A DNA stretch of 64,000 nucleotides, taken from assembly GCF_030931715.1 (NCBI RefSeq), contig NZ_CP133261.1:186001-250000 (forward strand), read 5' to 3'. The DNA comes from Tissierella sp. MB52-C2 (GTDB taxonomy: Bacteria > Bacillota > Clostridia > Tissierellales > Tissierellaceae). The first letter of the stretch is position 1. Each line of letters begins with the position of its first letter. The position numbers and the translations under genes are program-made. The notes under the pieces were generated by a model. It was not told the origin of the DNA and searched no databases. It saw only the letters and a program-made list of their open reading frames with translations. Shown here in pieces: positions 25,489 through 34,654 of this stretch.

Positions 25489-26439
25489 ATGATTAATTAT
25501 GAAAACATAAAGGAGGCTAAAGGCAGAATAGATAAATATATTTATCATACGCCTTTAGAAAAATCCATATATTTAAGTAATGCAGATACAAATATATATC
25601 TAAAGCTAGAGAATCAACAAAAAATGAGATGTGCCAAAATCAGAGGTGCTTTAAGTAAAATTACAAATCTTACAAAAGATGAAATAGAAAAAGGCGTAGT
25701 AGCTATTTCCTCCGGAAATCATGGAGCTGCTGTAAGCTATGCATCTAACTTATTAGGAGTTGAAAATGCAACTATATACGTACCAGAAACTACTCCAAAT
25801 AGCAAAGTAGAAAAAATAGAATACTATGGAGCTAAGGTAGTAAAGATAGGAAAAAATTATGATGAAGCCCATGAAATGGGGCTGGAGGAAATAAAGAATA
25901 ATGGCGGTCTATTCATAGACCCATGTTCAGATGAAGTAGTCATTGCGGGACAGGGAACAATTGCATTGGAAATACTTGAAGAAGAACCTAATATTGATAC
26001 CATATTAGTTCCCATAGGTGGTGGTGGAATCATAACAGGCATAAGTATAGCAGCAAAAGCCATTAATCCCAACATAGAGATAATAGGACTTCAAACGGCA
26101 GCCTGTCCTGCCATGGTGGCATCTTTAAAGGATGAGAAATTTTACGAAGTATATCCAACAGAGGATTCTATATGTGATGCATTAGTAGGAGGAGTTGGTG
26201 AAATACCCTATAAAATGGCAAAGAAATGTATAGATGATATACTAGTAGTAGAAGAAAATCATATTGCTGAAGCTATTAAATACCTTATAATGACAGAAAA
26301 GATAATGGCAGAGCCGGCAGGAGCCATAGGGATAGGTGCCATAAGAAAAAATATAGATAGATTCAAAGGAAAAAATGTAGCCATAGTTATTACTGGTGGC
26401 AATATAGATCAAGGTCTAATGAATGAAATTATTAAATAG
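25489..26439 (+). CDS. Threonine/serine dehydratase-like PLP enzyme
   Basis: A fold-type II PLP enzyme of 316 residues, the length of catabolic threonine dehydratases and serine racemases, without an ACT regulatory domain. Features are KLENQQKMRCAKIRGAL with the PLP lysine in AKIRGA, SSGNHGAAVSYAS (phosphate/substrate loop) and VPIGGGGIITG. The usual TGSFK before RGA reads MRCAK, so the substrate may differ from threonine. It is co-transcribed with the YjiH protein from a T-box leader, suggesting uptake or export plus breakdown/racemisation of the same amino acid. Confidence 0.85.
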   Translation: MINYENIKEAKGRIDKYIYHTPLEKSIYLSNADTNIYLKLENQQKMRCAKIRGALSKITNLTKDEIEKGVVAISSGNHGAAVSYASNLLGVENATIYVPETTPNSKVEKIEYYGAKVVKIGKNYDEAHEMGLEEIKNNGGLFIDPCSDEVVIAGQGTIALEILEEEPNIDTILVPIGGGGIITGISIAAKAINPNIEIIGLQTAACPAMVASLKDEKFYEVYPTEDSICDALVGGVGEIPYKMAKKCIDDILVVEENHIAEAIKYLIMTEKIMAEPAGAIGIGAIRKNIDRFKGKNVAIVITGGNIDQGLMNEIIK

Positions 26440-26527
26440 GATATATTCTAAAATTATCCAATAGGTTGACAAATATGAAATATTGATATAAACTATAAAT
26501 CATAATTTAATAAGGCCTCATCTTTTT

Positions 26528-26673
26528 CAGGTGAGGTAGAGGCGCAGTGTTTAACAGTCCTTAATGGAGCATGAGAAAGCCATGATATTAAGGAGAAGGA
26601 AATGTTGCCGAAGTGTATAATATTCTCAGTATTATATGCTGGGTCTGCAGTGAATAATTGCAGGACTGTCTCA
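26528..26673 (+). promoter_or_regulatory. Lysine riboswitch (L box)
   Basis: Conserved blocks in order: GTGAGGTAGAGGCGC, AACAGTCCTTAATGGAG, GGAAATGTTGCCGAAGTG, GCTGGGTCTGC and GCAGGACTGTCTCA. The closing strand pairs with the opening one (P1). Lysine binding should favour premature termination downstream, lowering the transporter. Confidence 0.93.
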
Positions 26674-26750
26674 ATAAACTTTCCCAGTTTATTGAGTTGT
26701 GCTATCTCATTTTGGGAAAAGGAGGGGAATTAGGTACTACTATGTCTATT

Positions 26751-26781
26751 AGGATCTGAGTTCATCTCGGATCTTTTTTTG
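26751..26781 (+). terminator. Expression-platform terminator of the lysine leader
   Basis: AGGATCTGAG pairs with CTCGGATCTT (two wobbles) around TTCAT, followed by seven T. It lies 100 bases before the first transporter gene. Confidence 0.8.
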
Positions 26782-26881
26782 TTACCAAAATAGTGCAACT
26801 CGGATACAAGGTGGTAAGTTTAAGATCTTAGATTTTATATTATTAAATTAAACTTATTATGACAGAAGGAGAGAAGTAAAT

Positions 26882-27697
26882 ATGAAAAGAAAAATATCAT
26901 TATTAGTAGGAATCGCCTTAGTAGCTATGGTTTTAGGAGGATGTGGCAAGTCAGTATCAGATGATAATACTTTTAAAATAGGACTTGAGGCAGGATATGC
27001 ACCATTTAACTGGACACAAATAGATGATTCAAATGGTGGAGTTAAAATAGATGGAAGTTCAGAGTATGCAGGTGGATATGATGTTGAAATTGCAAAGAAG
27101 ATTGCAGAAGGGCTAGGAAAAGAATTAGTTATTGTAAAGACAGAGTGGGAAGGTCTTATACCAGCGTTAATATCAGGAAAAATTGATGCTGTAATGGCAG
27201 GTATGTCACCGACAGCAGAACGTTTAGAGTCTATTGACTTCTCAAACAATTATTATAAATCAGATTTGATCATGGTTGTAAAAAAAGGTGGAGAATATGA
27301 AAATGCCACTTCAATAGATGATTTTAAGAATGCTAAAATTACTGGACAACTAAGCACATTTCACTATTCAGTAATTGATCAAATAGAAGGTGTAAATAAG
27401 CAAACAGCAATGGATAATTTTCCAGCCATGAGAGTTGCACTTGAATCAGGAATAATTGACGGTTATGTATCAGAACGCCCAGAGGGAATAAGTGCCACAT
27501 CTATAAGTGATAAGTTTGCAATGGTGGAGTTTGATCATGGATTTGAGACATCTGACGATGATACTGCAATTGCCGTAGGTATTGTAAAGGGTAGTGAATT
27601 AAAGGAAAAGATAAATAAAATATTAGATGGGATTTCAGAAGAAGAATTTAAAGACATTATGGATAATGCCATTAAAAACCAACCAGCAGTTGAGTAA
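26882..27697 (+). CDS. Lysine-type ABC transporter substrate-binding lipoprotein
   Basis: Lipobox LGGC (Cys21) and an SBP_bac_3 domain: FKIGLEAGYAPFNW, GGYDVEIAKKIAEGLGKEL, LIPALISGKIDAVMAGMSPTAER. It captures polar amino acids outside the cell. The lysine riboswitch upstream makes lysine the likely ligand. It is first gene of a binding protein-permease-ATPase operon. Confidence 0.93.
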   Translation: MKRKISLLVGIALVAMVLGGCGKSVSDDNTFKIGLEAGYAPFNWTQIDDSNGGVKIDGSSEYAGGYDVEIAKKIAEGLGKELVIVKTEWEGLIPALISGKIDAVMAGMSPTAERLESIDFSNNYYKSDLIMVVKKGGEYENATSIDDFKNAKITGQLSTFHYSVIDQIEGVNKQTAMDNFPAMRVALESGIIDGYVSERPEGISATSISDKFAMVEFDHGFETSDDDTAIAVGIVKGSELKEKINKILDGISEEEFKDIMDNAIKNQPAVE

Positions 27698-27721
27698 TGT
27701 TTATTTAGAGAGGTGACGAAA

Positions 27722-28504
27722 ATGAGTTTTGAATGGATAATAAAAATTATTTCAGAGTATTGGCCAATGCTTCTTAGGGGAGCAGGTGTGACTCTTTGGA
27801 TTTCTATAATTGGTACTATTATAGGGTTTATTATTGGACTATTAATAGGGTCTATACGTACTATTCCAATGTCTAGAAATAAGATAAAGGCTTTTGGTCT
27901 TAAAATTGTTAATGCTATCTTTTCTATTTATATAGAAATATTTCGTGGGACACCTATGATAGTGCAAGCCATGGTAATTTATTATGGTTCTGCCTTGGCC
28001 TTTGGAATAGATATGGATAGAATATTTGCAGCTATACTTATAGTATCTATAAATACTGGGGCTTATATAGCAGAAATCGTTCGTGGTGGTATACTATCAA
28101 TCGATAAGGGACAGTTTGAAGCAGCTGAGGCAATTGGAATGAATCATTTTCAAACTATGACCAATATTATATTACCACAGTTAATTAGAAATATCTTACC
28201 TGCAATAGGAAATGAATTTGTTATAAATATAAAAGATACCTCAGTTCTTAATGTAATTTCTGTGACAGAATTATATTTCCAAACCAAATCTATTGCAGGA
28301 AATAATTTTAAATACTTTGAAACATTCTTTGTGTCATCTGTTTTCTATTTTGTGATGACCTTTACAGTAACTAGGATTTTACGTTTTATCGAAATGAAAA
28401 TAGATGGCCCTGAAAATTATACTATGAATGTAGAGGAAATGTCAGTGGAGAAGTCTGAAAAATTACTTCCTAGAATGAAAGATGCCGATATAGGACAATA
28501 TTAG
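27722..28504 (+). CDS. Lysine-type ABC transporter permease
   Basis: A HisM/GlnP-family permease with about five helices: the N-terminal [31 protein letters not shown], and the EAA loop [22 protein letters not shown] use ATG 27722; an upstream GTG falls in the GAGAGGTG ribosome site. It is followed after 14 bases by the ATPase. Confidence 0.93.
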   Translation: MSFEWIIKIISEYWPMLLRGAGVTLWISIIGTIIGFIIGLLIGSIRTIPMSRNKIKAFGLKIVNAIFSIYIEIFRGTPMIVQAMVIYYGSALAFGIDMDRIFAAILIVSINTGAYIAEIVRGGILSIDKGQFEAAEAIGMNHFQTMTNIILPQLIRNILPAIGNEFVINIKDTSVLNVISVTELYFQTKSIAGNNFKYFETFFVSSVFYFVMTFTVTRILRFIEMKIDGPENYTMNVEEMSVEKSEKLLPRMKDADIGQY

Positions 28505-28518
28505 GAAGGAGAGATAAT

Positions 28519-29250
28519 ATGGAAAAGGTAATAGAAGTTAAACATTTAAATAAATCCTTCGGAAATCATGAAGTCCTAAAGGATATTAATTTTTCAGTAA
28601 ATAAAGGTGAAGTAGTCTGTATTATTGGATCATCAGGTTCTGGTAAATCTACACTTCTTCGATGTATAAATCTTTTAGAAGAACCTAGTAGAGGGGAGAT
28701 TATATATAAAGGAGAAAATATATTAGATGATAATCATGATATTTGTCTATATCGCAGAAAATTAGGAATGGTATTTCAGCAGTTCAATTTATTTAACAAT
28801 CTTAATGTTTTGGGAAACTGTATGGTGGGACAAAGAAAGGTATTGAATCGCTCTAAAGAAGAAGCAGAAAAGATATCTATGGAGTACTTAAAAGTTGTAG
28901 GAATGGAAAAGTTCATCAATGCAAAACCAAAACAATTATCAGGAGGACAAAAGCAACGTGTAGCCATTGCAAGAAGTTTATCTATGAAACCAGATGTAAT
29001 GTTATTTGATGAGCCAACATCAGCTCTTGATCCTGAAAAGGTGGAAGAAGTGCTTCAAGTTATGAATAAACTTGCTAAAACAGGACTTACAATGATAATA
29101 GTAACCCATGAGATGGAGTTTGCAAAAGACGTTGCAGATCGTATAGTATTTATGGATAAGGGTATTATTGCAGAGGAGGGAACTCCAGATAAGATATTCA
29201 ATAATCCAAGTAAAGAACGTACAAGGGAATTTTTAAGACGTGTATTATAG
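28519..29250 (+). CDS. Lysine-type ABC transporter ATPase (GlnQ/HisP family)
   Basis: Walker [11 protein letters not shown]-loop [10 protein letters not shown], signature [15 protein letters not shown], Walker [14 protein letters not shown] and switch VTHEMEF. The [10 protein letters not shown] segment after Walker A is typical of polar amino-acid ATPases. Last gene of the lysine-riboswitch operon. Confidence 0.95.
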   Translation: MEKVIEVKHLNKSFGNHEVLKDINFSVNKGEVVCIIGSSGSGKSTLLRCINLLEEPSRGEIIYKGENILDDNHDICLYRRKLGMVFQQFNLFNNLNVLGNCMVGQRKVLNRSKEEAEKISMEYLKVVGMEKFINAKPKQLSGGQKQRVAIARSLSMKPDVMLFDEPTSALDPEKVEEVLQVMNKLAKTGLTMIIVTHEMEFAKDVADRIVFMDKGIIAEEGTPDKIFNNPSKERTREFLRRVL

Positions 29251-29251
29251 A

Positions 29252-29286
29252 AATGAAAAGACAGTAAACTTTACTGTCTTTTCATT
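29252..29286. terminator. Bidirectional terminator
   Basis: AATGAAAAGACAGTAAA and its complement form a long stem shared by the ABC operon and the convergent SASP gene. Confidence 0.85.
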
Positions 29287-29296
29287 ATATCTATGA

Positions 29297-29482
29297 TTAT
29301 GAAGGATTGAAAGTGTCCTTATTTTTATGGGAATATTCTTTTTCTCCCATGTGAGCTATACTCTTGGTTATACCCATGGAATTTGCCATAGTAGTAGGAT
29401 CATAGCCTAATTCATTGGCTATTTCTAACTTCATTTCTTCAAAAGCTTTCATAGCATTTTCGTTTATTGGTTTTTTAGTCAT
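29297..29482 (-). CDS. Small acid-soluble spore protein, alpha/beta-like
   Basis: A 61-residue protein with AFEEMKLEIANELGYD, matching the first conserved block of alpha/beta SASPs, including the site cut by the germination protease (E-I-A). The second block (usually GxVGG then K/R-hydrophobics) is divergent here: MGITKSIAHMGEKEYS. SASPs coat spore DNA. The ATG at 29482 follows GAGGTG. It marks the organism as a spore former. Confidence 0.75.
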   Translation of the reverse strand: MTKKPINENAMKAFEEMKLEIANELGYDPTTMANSMGITKSIAHMGEKEYSHKNKDTFNPS

Positions 29483-29565
29483 TAAAATCACCTCGTATAT
29501 ATTATTTGCTCTTATTTTATATAATTAGTAGATATTTCATACTAGGTAATTAAATGAAAATGCTT

Positions 29566-29988
29566 CTAACTAATGGCTTCCTTTAATGTATGCCATGCTA
29601 AAACAGCACATTTTACTCTAGCGGGCATATTAGAAATATTTTGTAGAACTATGGCATCTTCCAATTTTTCCAATTGATTTTCATCTGTTATTTCTTTTTT
29701 AATCATAGCTATAAATATCTCTACTAGATTTAAAGCCTTCTCTGTAGTTAGCCCTTTTATTAAATCTATCATCATAGATGTAGATGCTTGAGATATGGCA
29801 CATCCAACTCCTGTAAAGGAGGCATCTTTTATTATATTTCCATCAAGTTTAAGCTCTAAAGTAATATCATCGCCACAACTAGGATTATGACCTCTTTCTC
29901 TTATATCTGGATCTACTAAAGCTTTTTTATTATGTCCACTTCTATTATGTTCCATAATTAGCTCTGTATAAATAGAATTAATATCCAT
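29566..29988 (-). CDS. sufU: Fe-S cluster assembly sulfur-transfer protein SufU
   Basis: A zinc-bearing IscU-like protein that accepts sulfur from SufS. Ligands and active cysteines are in NPSCGDD, GVGCAIS and RVKCAVL. The first helix LIMEHNRSGHN is typical. I use ATG 29988; TTG 29994 sits closer to the ribosome site. It overlaps the end of sufS by 11 bases and is last in the suf operon. Confidence 0.93.
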   Translation of the reverse strand: MDINSIYTELIMEHNRSGHNKKALVDPDIRERGHNPSCGDDITLELKLDGNIIKDASFTGVGCAISQASTSMMIDLIKGLTTEKALNLVEIFIAMIKKEITDENQLEKLEDAIVLQNISNMPARVKCAVLAWHTLKEAIS

Positions 29989-31216
29989 AGCCAAACCACT
30001 TCCTTACATTTTTAATTCCTTCAATAAATTTATCTATATCTTCCGTTGTATTATAAAGGTAGAAACTAATCCTTGAAGTTGCAGGTATATTAAGATGTTT
30101 CATTAAAGGCTGACAACAGTGGTGTCCTGCTCTTATGGCTATACCATAGGAATCTAGAATGGAGGCTATATCATGGGGATGAATATCATCTATGGTGAAG
30201 GAGATTATTCCACCACGTAAATTTAAGTCTTTAGGTCCTTGAATATTTATATATGGCAAACCTACCATTTTGTCTAAGGCGCATTCCACTAGTTTGTTTT
30301 CGTGAGCTTCAATATTATCTAATCCAATTTTTTGCAGATAGTCAATGGCTGATGCTAGTCCAACAGCACCCTCTACATTTTGCGTTCCCCCCTCAAATTT
30401 AAAGGGGAGGGGAGCAAAGGTTGCACTATCTTCAGAAACGTATTCTATCATATCTCCACCTAATAAAAATGGTGGCATTATCTCCAGTAATTGTTTTTTC
30501 CCATATAACACTCCAATGCCCATGGGACCCAACATTTTATGTCCAGAGAAAACAAAGAAATCTGCATCAAGTTTTTGCACATCTACTGTCATATGAGGAG
30601 TGCTTTGGGCACCATCTACTATGACTACGGCACCCATTTTATGGGCATATTCTATGATTTCTTCTATTGGATGAATAGTTCCAAGTGTGTTTGACATTTG
30701 AGAAATAGCCACAATCTTTGTTTTGTTGGTTATTTTAGATTTGACTTCTTCTAGAGGAAGTCTTCCTTCTTTATTAAGGTACATATATTTTAAAACTCCA
30801 CCTTTTTGCCTTGCTACCCTTTGCCAAGGTAAGACATTACTATGATGCTCTGATATGGCGAGAACTATTTCATCATTTTCTTTAATAAACTCCATACCAT
30901 AAGAATAAGCAATTAAGTTAAGAGATTCTGTAGCATTTTTTGTAAATATAATTTCTTCTATATATTTAGCATTTATAAACTTTTTTACTTTTTCTTTAGC
31001 CAAGTCATATGCTTTAGTAGCCTCTATACTAAGCTCATGGGCTCCCCTGTGGGGATTGCCATGGGAAGTTCTATTGTAATTATTCATGGCATTTATCACA
31101 TCTATAGGTTTTTGAGTTGTAGCACCATTATCTAAATAAATTAAATTATTACCATTGATTTTCTGATTGAATATAGGAAAATCTTTTCTTATTTCAAAAG
31201 GATTTAATTTATTCAT
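29978..31216 (-). CDS. sufS: Cysteine desulfurase SufS
   Basis: A class V PLP aminotransferase that releases sulfur from cysteine. The PLP lysine is in FFVFSGHKMLGPMGIG, the phosphate-binding part in TKNATESLN, and the catalytic Cys in RAGHHCCQPLM, the group II (SufS) pattern. Its ATG overlaps the sufD stop (ATGA). Confidence 0.96.
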   Translation of the reverse strand: MNKLNPFEIRKDFPIFNQKINGNNLIYLDNGATTQKPIDVINAMNNYNRTSHGNPHRGAHELSIEATKAYDLAKEKVKKFINAKYIEEIIFTKNATESLNLIAYSYGMEFIKENDEIVLAISEHHSNVLPWQRVARQKGGVLKYMYLNKEGRLPLEEVKSKITNKTKIVAISQMSNTLGTIHPIEEIIEYAHKMGAVVIVDGAQSTPHMTVDVQKLDADFFVFSGHKMLGPMGIGVLYGKKQLLEIMPPFLLGGDMIEYVSEDSATFAPLPFKFEGGTQNVEGAVGLASAIDYLQKIGLDNIEAHENKLVECALDKMVGLPYINIQGPKDLNLRGGIISFTIDDIHPHDIASILDSYGIAIRAGHHCCQPLMKHLNIPATSRISFYLYNTTEDIDKFIEGIKNVRKWFGYGY

Positions 31217-32252
31217 CTATAAGCCTCCCCTCAATTTCCTTACTAATAATAAGGCGTAAGTCTTCAAATGGTATCTTATCAACTACTGGTCTAAAGGATG
31301 CTTCTATAATCAATTTTTTTGCTTCTCTCTCACTTAGTCCCCTACTCATAAGATAGAAAAGTCTATTTTCATCGATTTGTCCTGCACTGGCAGCATGTTC
31401 TCCCTCTACATCATCTTCTTCACATAATAGAGCAGGAATAGAATCAGATTTTACAGTGGGATCCAGTAGTATTACATATTCTTCTTCAACACCTTTAGAG
31501 TGTCTAGCACCTCTTTTAAAATCAAGATTTCCTCTGAAGACTTTTTTGGCATTATCTTTAAGGACTCCCTTAGTTTTAATACTGCTTATGCTTCTAGGAC
31601 CTTTATGAATCATGGAATATTCTAAATCCATTTTTCGTTCACCATCTCCTAAATATATAGAGGAAAGAGCAGATTCACTGGCTTCTCCTTCTAGAAATGT
31701 GGAATAACTAGCACCGCTAATATTACTTCCCAACTCTACAGAAATCCAGTTAACTATTCCTCCACCTTCAACAAAGGCAATATTTGAATCAAAACTAGGA
31801 GATATATCATTTAGCCTTTGAATCTTTACTATATTGACTACTGCATTTTCCTTTGCATATACGACAGTAAGTCCATTATGAAATGCATTTACCTCTTTTG
31901 TAGAATTATAGTCAAAGATAATAGTGGACTCACTACCAGATTCAGCTACAATAATATTTTTATCTATAACCATAGGGTTTTCCATATCCATATTGAATTC
32001 AACCTTTATAGGGCTATTAACCTTTATATTCTGGGGAAGGGATAAACTTATTCCACTATTATATGAATCCCTGGCAAAGACAATAAATTTATCTCCTAAT
32101 CCTTTAGCTTCGTCTATGTCTAACTCTATGTCCCGTGTAGTTTTATTCAATTGTATTTCATTTGGAATATTGCTAGATTTAATGTATTCTTTATTATAAT
32201 TGACAACATTGGGAAAATCAAAATCTTCCAATTTAATTCTCTTCCAAAGCAT
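31209..32252 (-). CDS. sufD: Fe-S cluster scaffold subunit SufD
   Basis: A 347-residue SufD/SufB-fold beta-helix protein. The C-terminal core has VKSDSIPALLCEEDDVEGEHAAS and LFYLMSRGLSEREAKKLI, with His in GEHAAS. SufD forms the scaffold with SufB and SufC. The gene lies between sufB and sufS, 11 bases after sufB. Confidence 0.95.
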   Translation of the reverse strand: MLWKRIKLEDFDFPNVVNYNKEYIKSSNIPNEIQLNKTTRDIELDIDEAKGLGDKFIVFARDSYNSGISLSLPQNIKVNSPIKVEFNMDMENPMVIDKNIIVAESGSESTIIFDYNSTKEVNAFHNGLTVVYAKENAVVNIVKIQRLNDISPSFDSNIAFVEGGGIVNWISVELGSNISGASYSTFLEGEASESALSSIYLGDGERKMDLEYSMIHKGPRSISSIKTKGVLKDNAKKVFRGNLDFKRGARHSKGVEEEYVILLDPTVKSDSIPALLCEEDDVEGEHAASAGQIDENRLFYLMSRGLSEREAKKLIIEASFRPVVDKIPFEDLRLIISKEIEGRLIDE

Positions 32253-32263
32253 TTTATCCCTCC

Positions 32264-33670
32264 TTATCCAATAGAGCCTTCAAGCTCTATATTGATTAGA
32301 TTATTTAACTCAACTGCATATTCAAGAGGTAGTTCTTTGGTTATTGGGTCAACAAATCCTCTAACTATCATTGCCTTAGCCTCTTCTTCATCTATACCTC
32401 TACTCATTAGATAGAAAATAGCCTCATCACTGATTCTGCCAATTTTTGCTTCATGACCTATATCTATATTGTCATTATTTAATTCTATAACTGGTAAAGT
32501 ATCTGACTTAGAATCATTATCAAGCATTAAGGATTCACAGGATACTGTAGACTTGCAGCCATAGGCATCCTTAGCCACCCTAAGAAGTCCCCTATAAAAA
32601 GCATATCCACCATCCTTAGATATGGATTTAGAGTTAACAGTAGAAGTAGTATGAGGAGCTGCATGAACCACCTTTGTACCAGTATCTAAATGCTGACCTT
32701 TTGCAGCAAATGTAATACCAGTAAATTCAGATTTTGCACCTTCTCCCCTTAATATGCTCATAGGATATAGCATGGAAACTTTAGAACCAAAAGAGCCAGA
32801 AACCCATTCTATAGTTCCATTTTTATCTACTACAGCTCTTTTGGTATTTAAATTGTACATATTTCTAGACCAATTCTCTATGGTACTATATCTAAGAGAA
32901 GCATTTTCTTTTACAAATAATTCAACACAACCAGCGTGAAGATTATTTACCTTATATTTTGGTGCAGAACAACCTTCTATAAAATGAAGCTTTGCACCTT
33001 TTTCAACTATAATTAAAGTATGTTCAAATTGTCCTGCTCCAGGTGCATTAAGTCTAAAGTAAGATTGTAAAGGAATATCTACTTGAACTCCTTCGGGAAC
33101 ATAAACAAAAGAGCCACCAGACCATACTGCTCCGTGAAGGGCAGCGAATTTATGGTCATTTGGAGGAACAAGTTTCATAAAGTATTCTTTAACTATATCT
33201 TCATAGTCTATTAAGGCAGTTTCCATATCCATATAAACTACACCTGCATCTACTAATTCTTGTCTAATATTATGATATACTACTTCTGAATCATACTGTG
33301 CCCCTACTCCAGCTAGAGATTCTCTTTCTGCTTGAGGTAGTCCTAATCGCTCAAAAGTGTCCTTTATATCATCAGGAACATCTTCCCAGCTATTCTTCAT
33401 ATCTGAATCTGGCTTAATATAGGTAATTATATTTTCCATATCAAGATCAGATAAATCTACTCCCCATTTAGGAATAGGTTTATTATTATATATTTCTAAA
33501 GATTTTAATCTAAAATCAGTCATCCACTGGGGCTCATTTTTTTCCTTTGAAATTTCCATTATTATTTCAGGAGTTAATCCCTTGTCGGTCTTATATTTGT
33601 AGGTAAATTCATTTTTAATATCGTAGATTCCTCTATCAATATCTTCAATGACAGACTTTTTTCTTTCCAT
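32264..33670 (-). CDS. sufB: Fe-S cluster scaffold protein SufB
   Basis: About 468 residues. Signature parts are SAPKYKVNNLHAGCVELFV, GSFGSKVSMLYPMSILRGEGA and IGHEAKIGRISDEAIFYLMSRG. SufB is the main assembly scaffold. The start ATG 33670 is eight bases from GAGG; earlier ATG/GTG codons overlap the ribosome site. It follows sufC by 11 bases. Confidence 0.96.
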   Translation of the reverse strand: MERKKSVIEDIDRGIYDIKNEFTYKYKTDKGLTPEIIMEISKEKNEPQWMTDFRLKSLEIYNNKPIPKWGVDLSDLDMENIITYIKPDSDMKNSWEDVPDDIKDTFERLGLPQAERESLAGVGAQYDSEVVYHNIRQELVDAGVVYMDMETALIDYEDIVKEYFMKLVPPNDHKFAALHGAVWSGGSFVYVPEGVQVDIPLQSYFRLNAPGAGQFEHTLIIVEKGAKLHFIEGCSAPKYKVNNLHAGCVELFVKENASLRYSTIENWSRNMYNLNTKRAVVDKNGTIEWVSGSFGSKVSMLYPMSILRGEGAKSEFTGITFAAKGQHLDTGTKVVHAAPHTTSTVNSKSISKDGGYAFYRGLLRVAKDAYGCKSTVSCESLMLDNDSKSDTLPVIELNNDNIDIGHEAKIGRISDEAIFYLMSRGIDEEEAKAMIVRGFVDPITKELPLEYAVELNNLINIELEGSIG

Positions 33671-33681
33671 ATTCATCACCT

Positions 33682-34437
33682 CTATTTATTGGAAAATTCA
33701 TTTTTAATATTTTCATATCCATTTTTATTAATTTCCTGAGCCAATTCTAATCCACCACTTTTAACTATCTTTCCGTCAAGTAATATATGGACAAAATCAG
33801 GCTGAAGATATTCTAGTAGTTTATTGTAGTGAGTTATCACTAATATAGATTTTTTATTATCTTGAAGTTTTTTTACACCCTCGGCTACTATTCTTATGGC
33901 ATCTACATCAAGCCCAGAATCTGTTTCGTCTAGAATTGCAAGTTTTGGCTCAAGAATAGACATTTGAAGAATTTCATTTTTCTTTTTTTCTCCACCAGAA
34001 AAACCTAGATTTAAATATCTGGAAGCATATTCTTCTTTCATTTCCAGTTGCTCCATTTTTTCTTTCAATAGTTTTCTAAATAGAATAATCTTTTGCATTT
34101 CTCCAGATACAGAAGCTTTTGCAGTTCTTAAAAACTCCTCTACTGTGACGCCAGGAATTTCTTCTGGATATTGAAATGATAAAAAGATACCCTTTTTAGC
34201 TCTTTTATCTGGTTTTAAATCATTTATTATTTCTCCATGAAATTCTATACTTCCATTTGTAATTTCATACTTAGGATGTCCCATTAGGGTATATCCTAAA
34301 GTAGACTTACCACCGCCATTAGGCCCCATGATTACATGGATTTCTCCTTCACCAATTTGGAGACTTAGACCTTTTAGTATCTCTTTATCTTCTATATTTA
34401 CCTTTAAATCATTTATATTTAATAAATTATTTGTCAT
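33682..34437 (-). CDS. sufC: Fe-S cluster assembly ATPase SufC
   Basis: Walker A GPNGGGKST, signature LGFSGGEKKKNEILQMS and Walker B LAILDETDSGLDVDA, the standard SufC sequences. First gene of the sufCBDSU operon, the order usual in clostridia. A Fur-like box lies 36 bases upstream. Confidence 0.97.
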   Translation of the reverse strand: MTNNLLNINDLKVNIEDKEILKGLSLQIGEGEIHVIMGPNGGGKSTLGYTLMGHPKYEITNGSIEFHGEIINDLKPDKRAKKGIFLSFQYPEEIPGVTVEEFLRTAKASVSGEMQKIILFRKLLKEKMEQLEMKEEYASRYLNLGFSGGEKKKNEILQMSILEPKLAILDETDSGLDVDAIRIVAEGVKKLQDNKKSILVITHYNKLLEYLQPDFVHILLDGKIVKSGGLELAQEINKNGYENIKNEFSNK

Positions 34438-34472
34438 ACAATCTCTCCTTTATATGAAATAGACTATCAACT

Positions 34473-34491
34473 GATAAGTGTTATCATTATC
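34473..34491 (-). promoter_or_regulatory. Fur-type operator upstream of sufC
   Basis: GATAAGTGTTATCATTATC (plus-strand reading) matches 16 of 19 positions of the classical Fur box. It sits 36 bases before sufC, in the promoter zone, and 164 bases before the divergent L,D-transpeptidase. Iron-responsive control of suf is the natural reading. Confidence 0.65.
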
Positions 34492-34654
34492 ATATATTTT
34501 TAATTATATACTTATGCCCTAAGAAAGTAAAGCTACTAATTTAATAGGAATTAATTATAAGTTTATATAAAGAATAATATATGAGATATAATCCTGGATT
34601 CATAGGAATAGAATAAATAGAAGAATTATATAGGTATGTGAAGGAGAGGGTTAT

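Larger units (their letters stand above)
26440..26881. other. Leader region of the amino-acid ABC operon
   Basis: It holds a promoter (TTGACA 26466, TAAACT 26489, 17-base spacer), the lysine riboswitch, an 11-bp hairpin CTCAATAAACT/AGTTTATTGAG (26670-26696), and the terminator at 26751-26781. No gene is seen. Confidence 0.7.
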
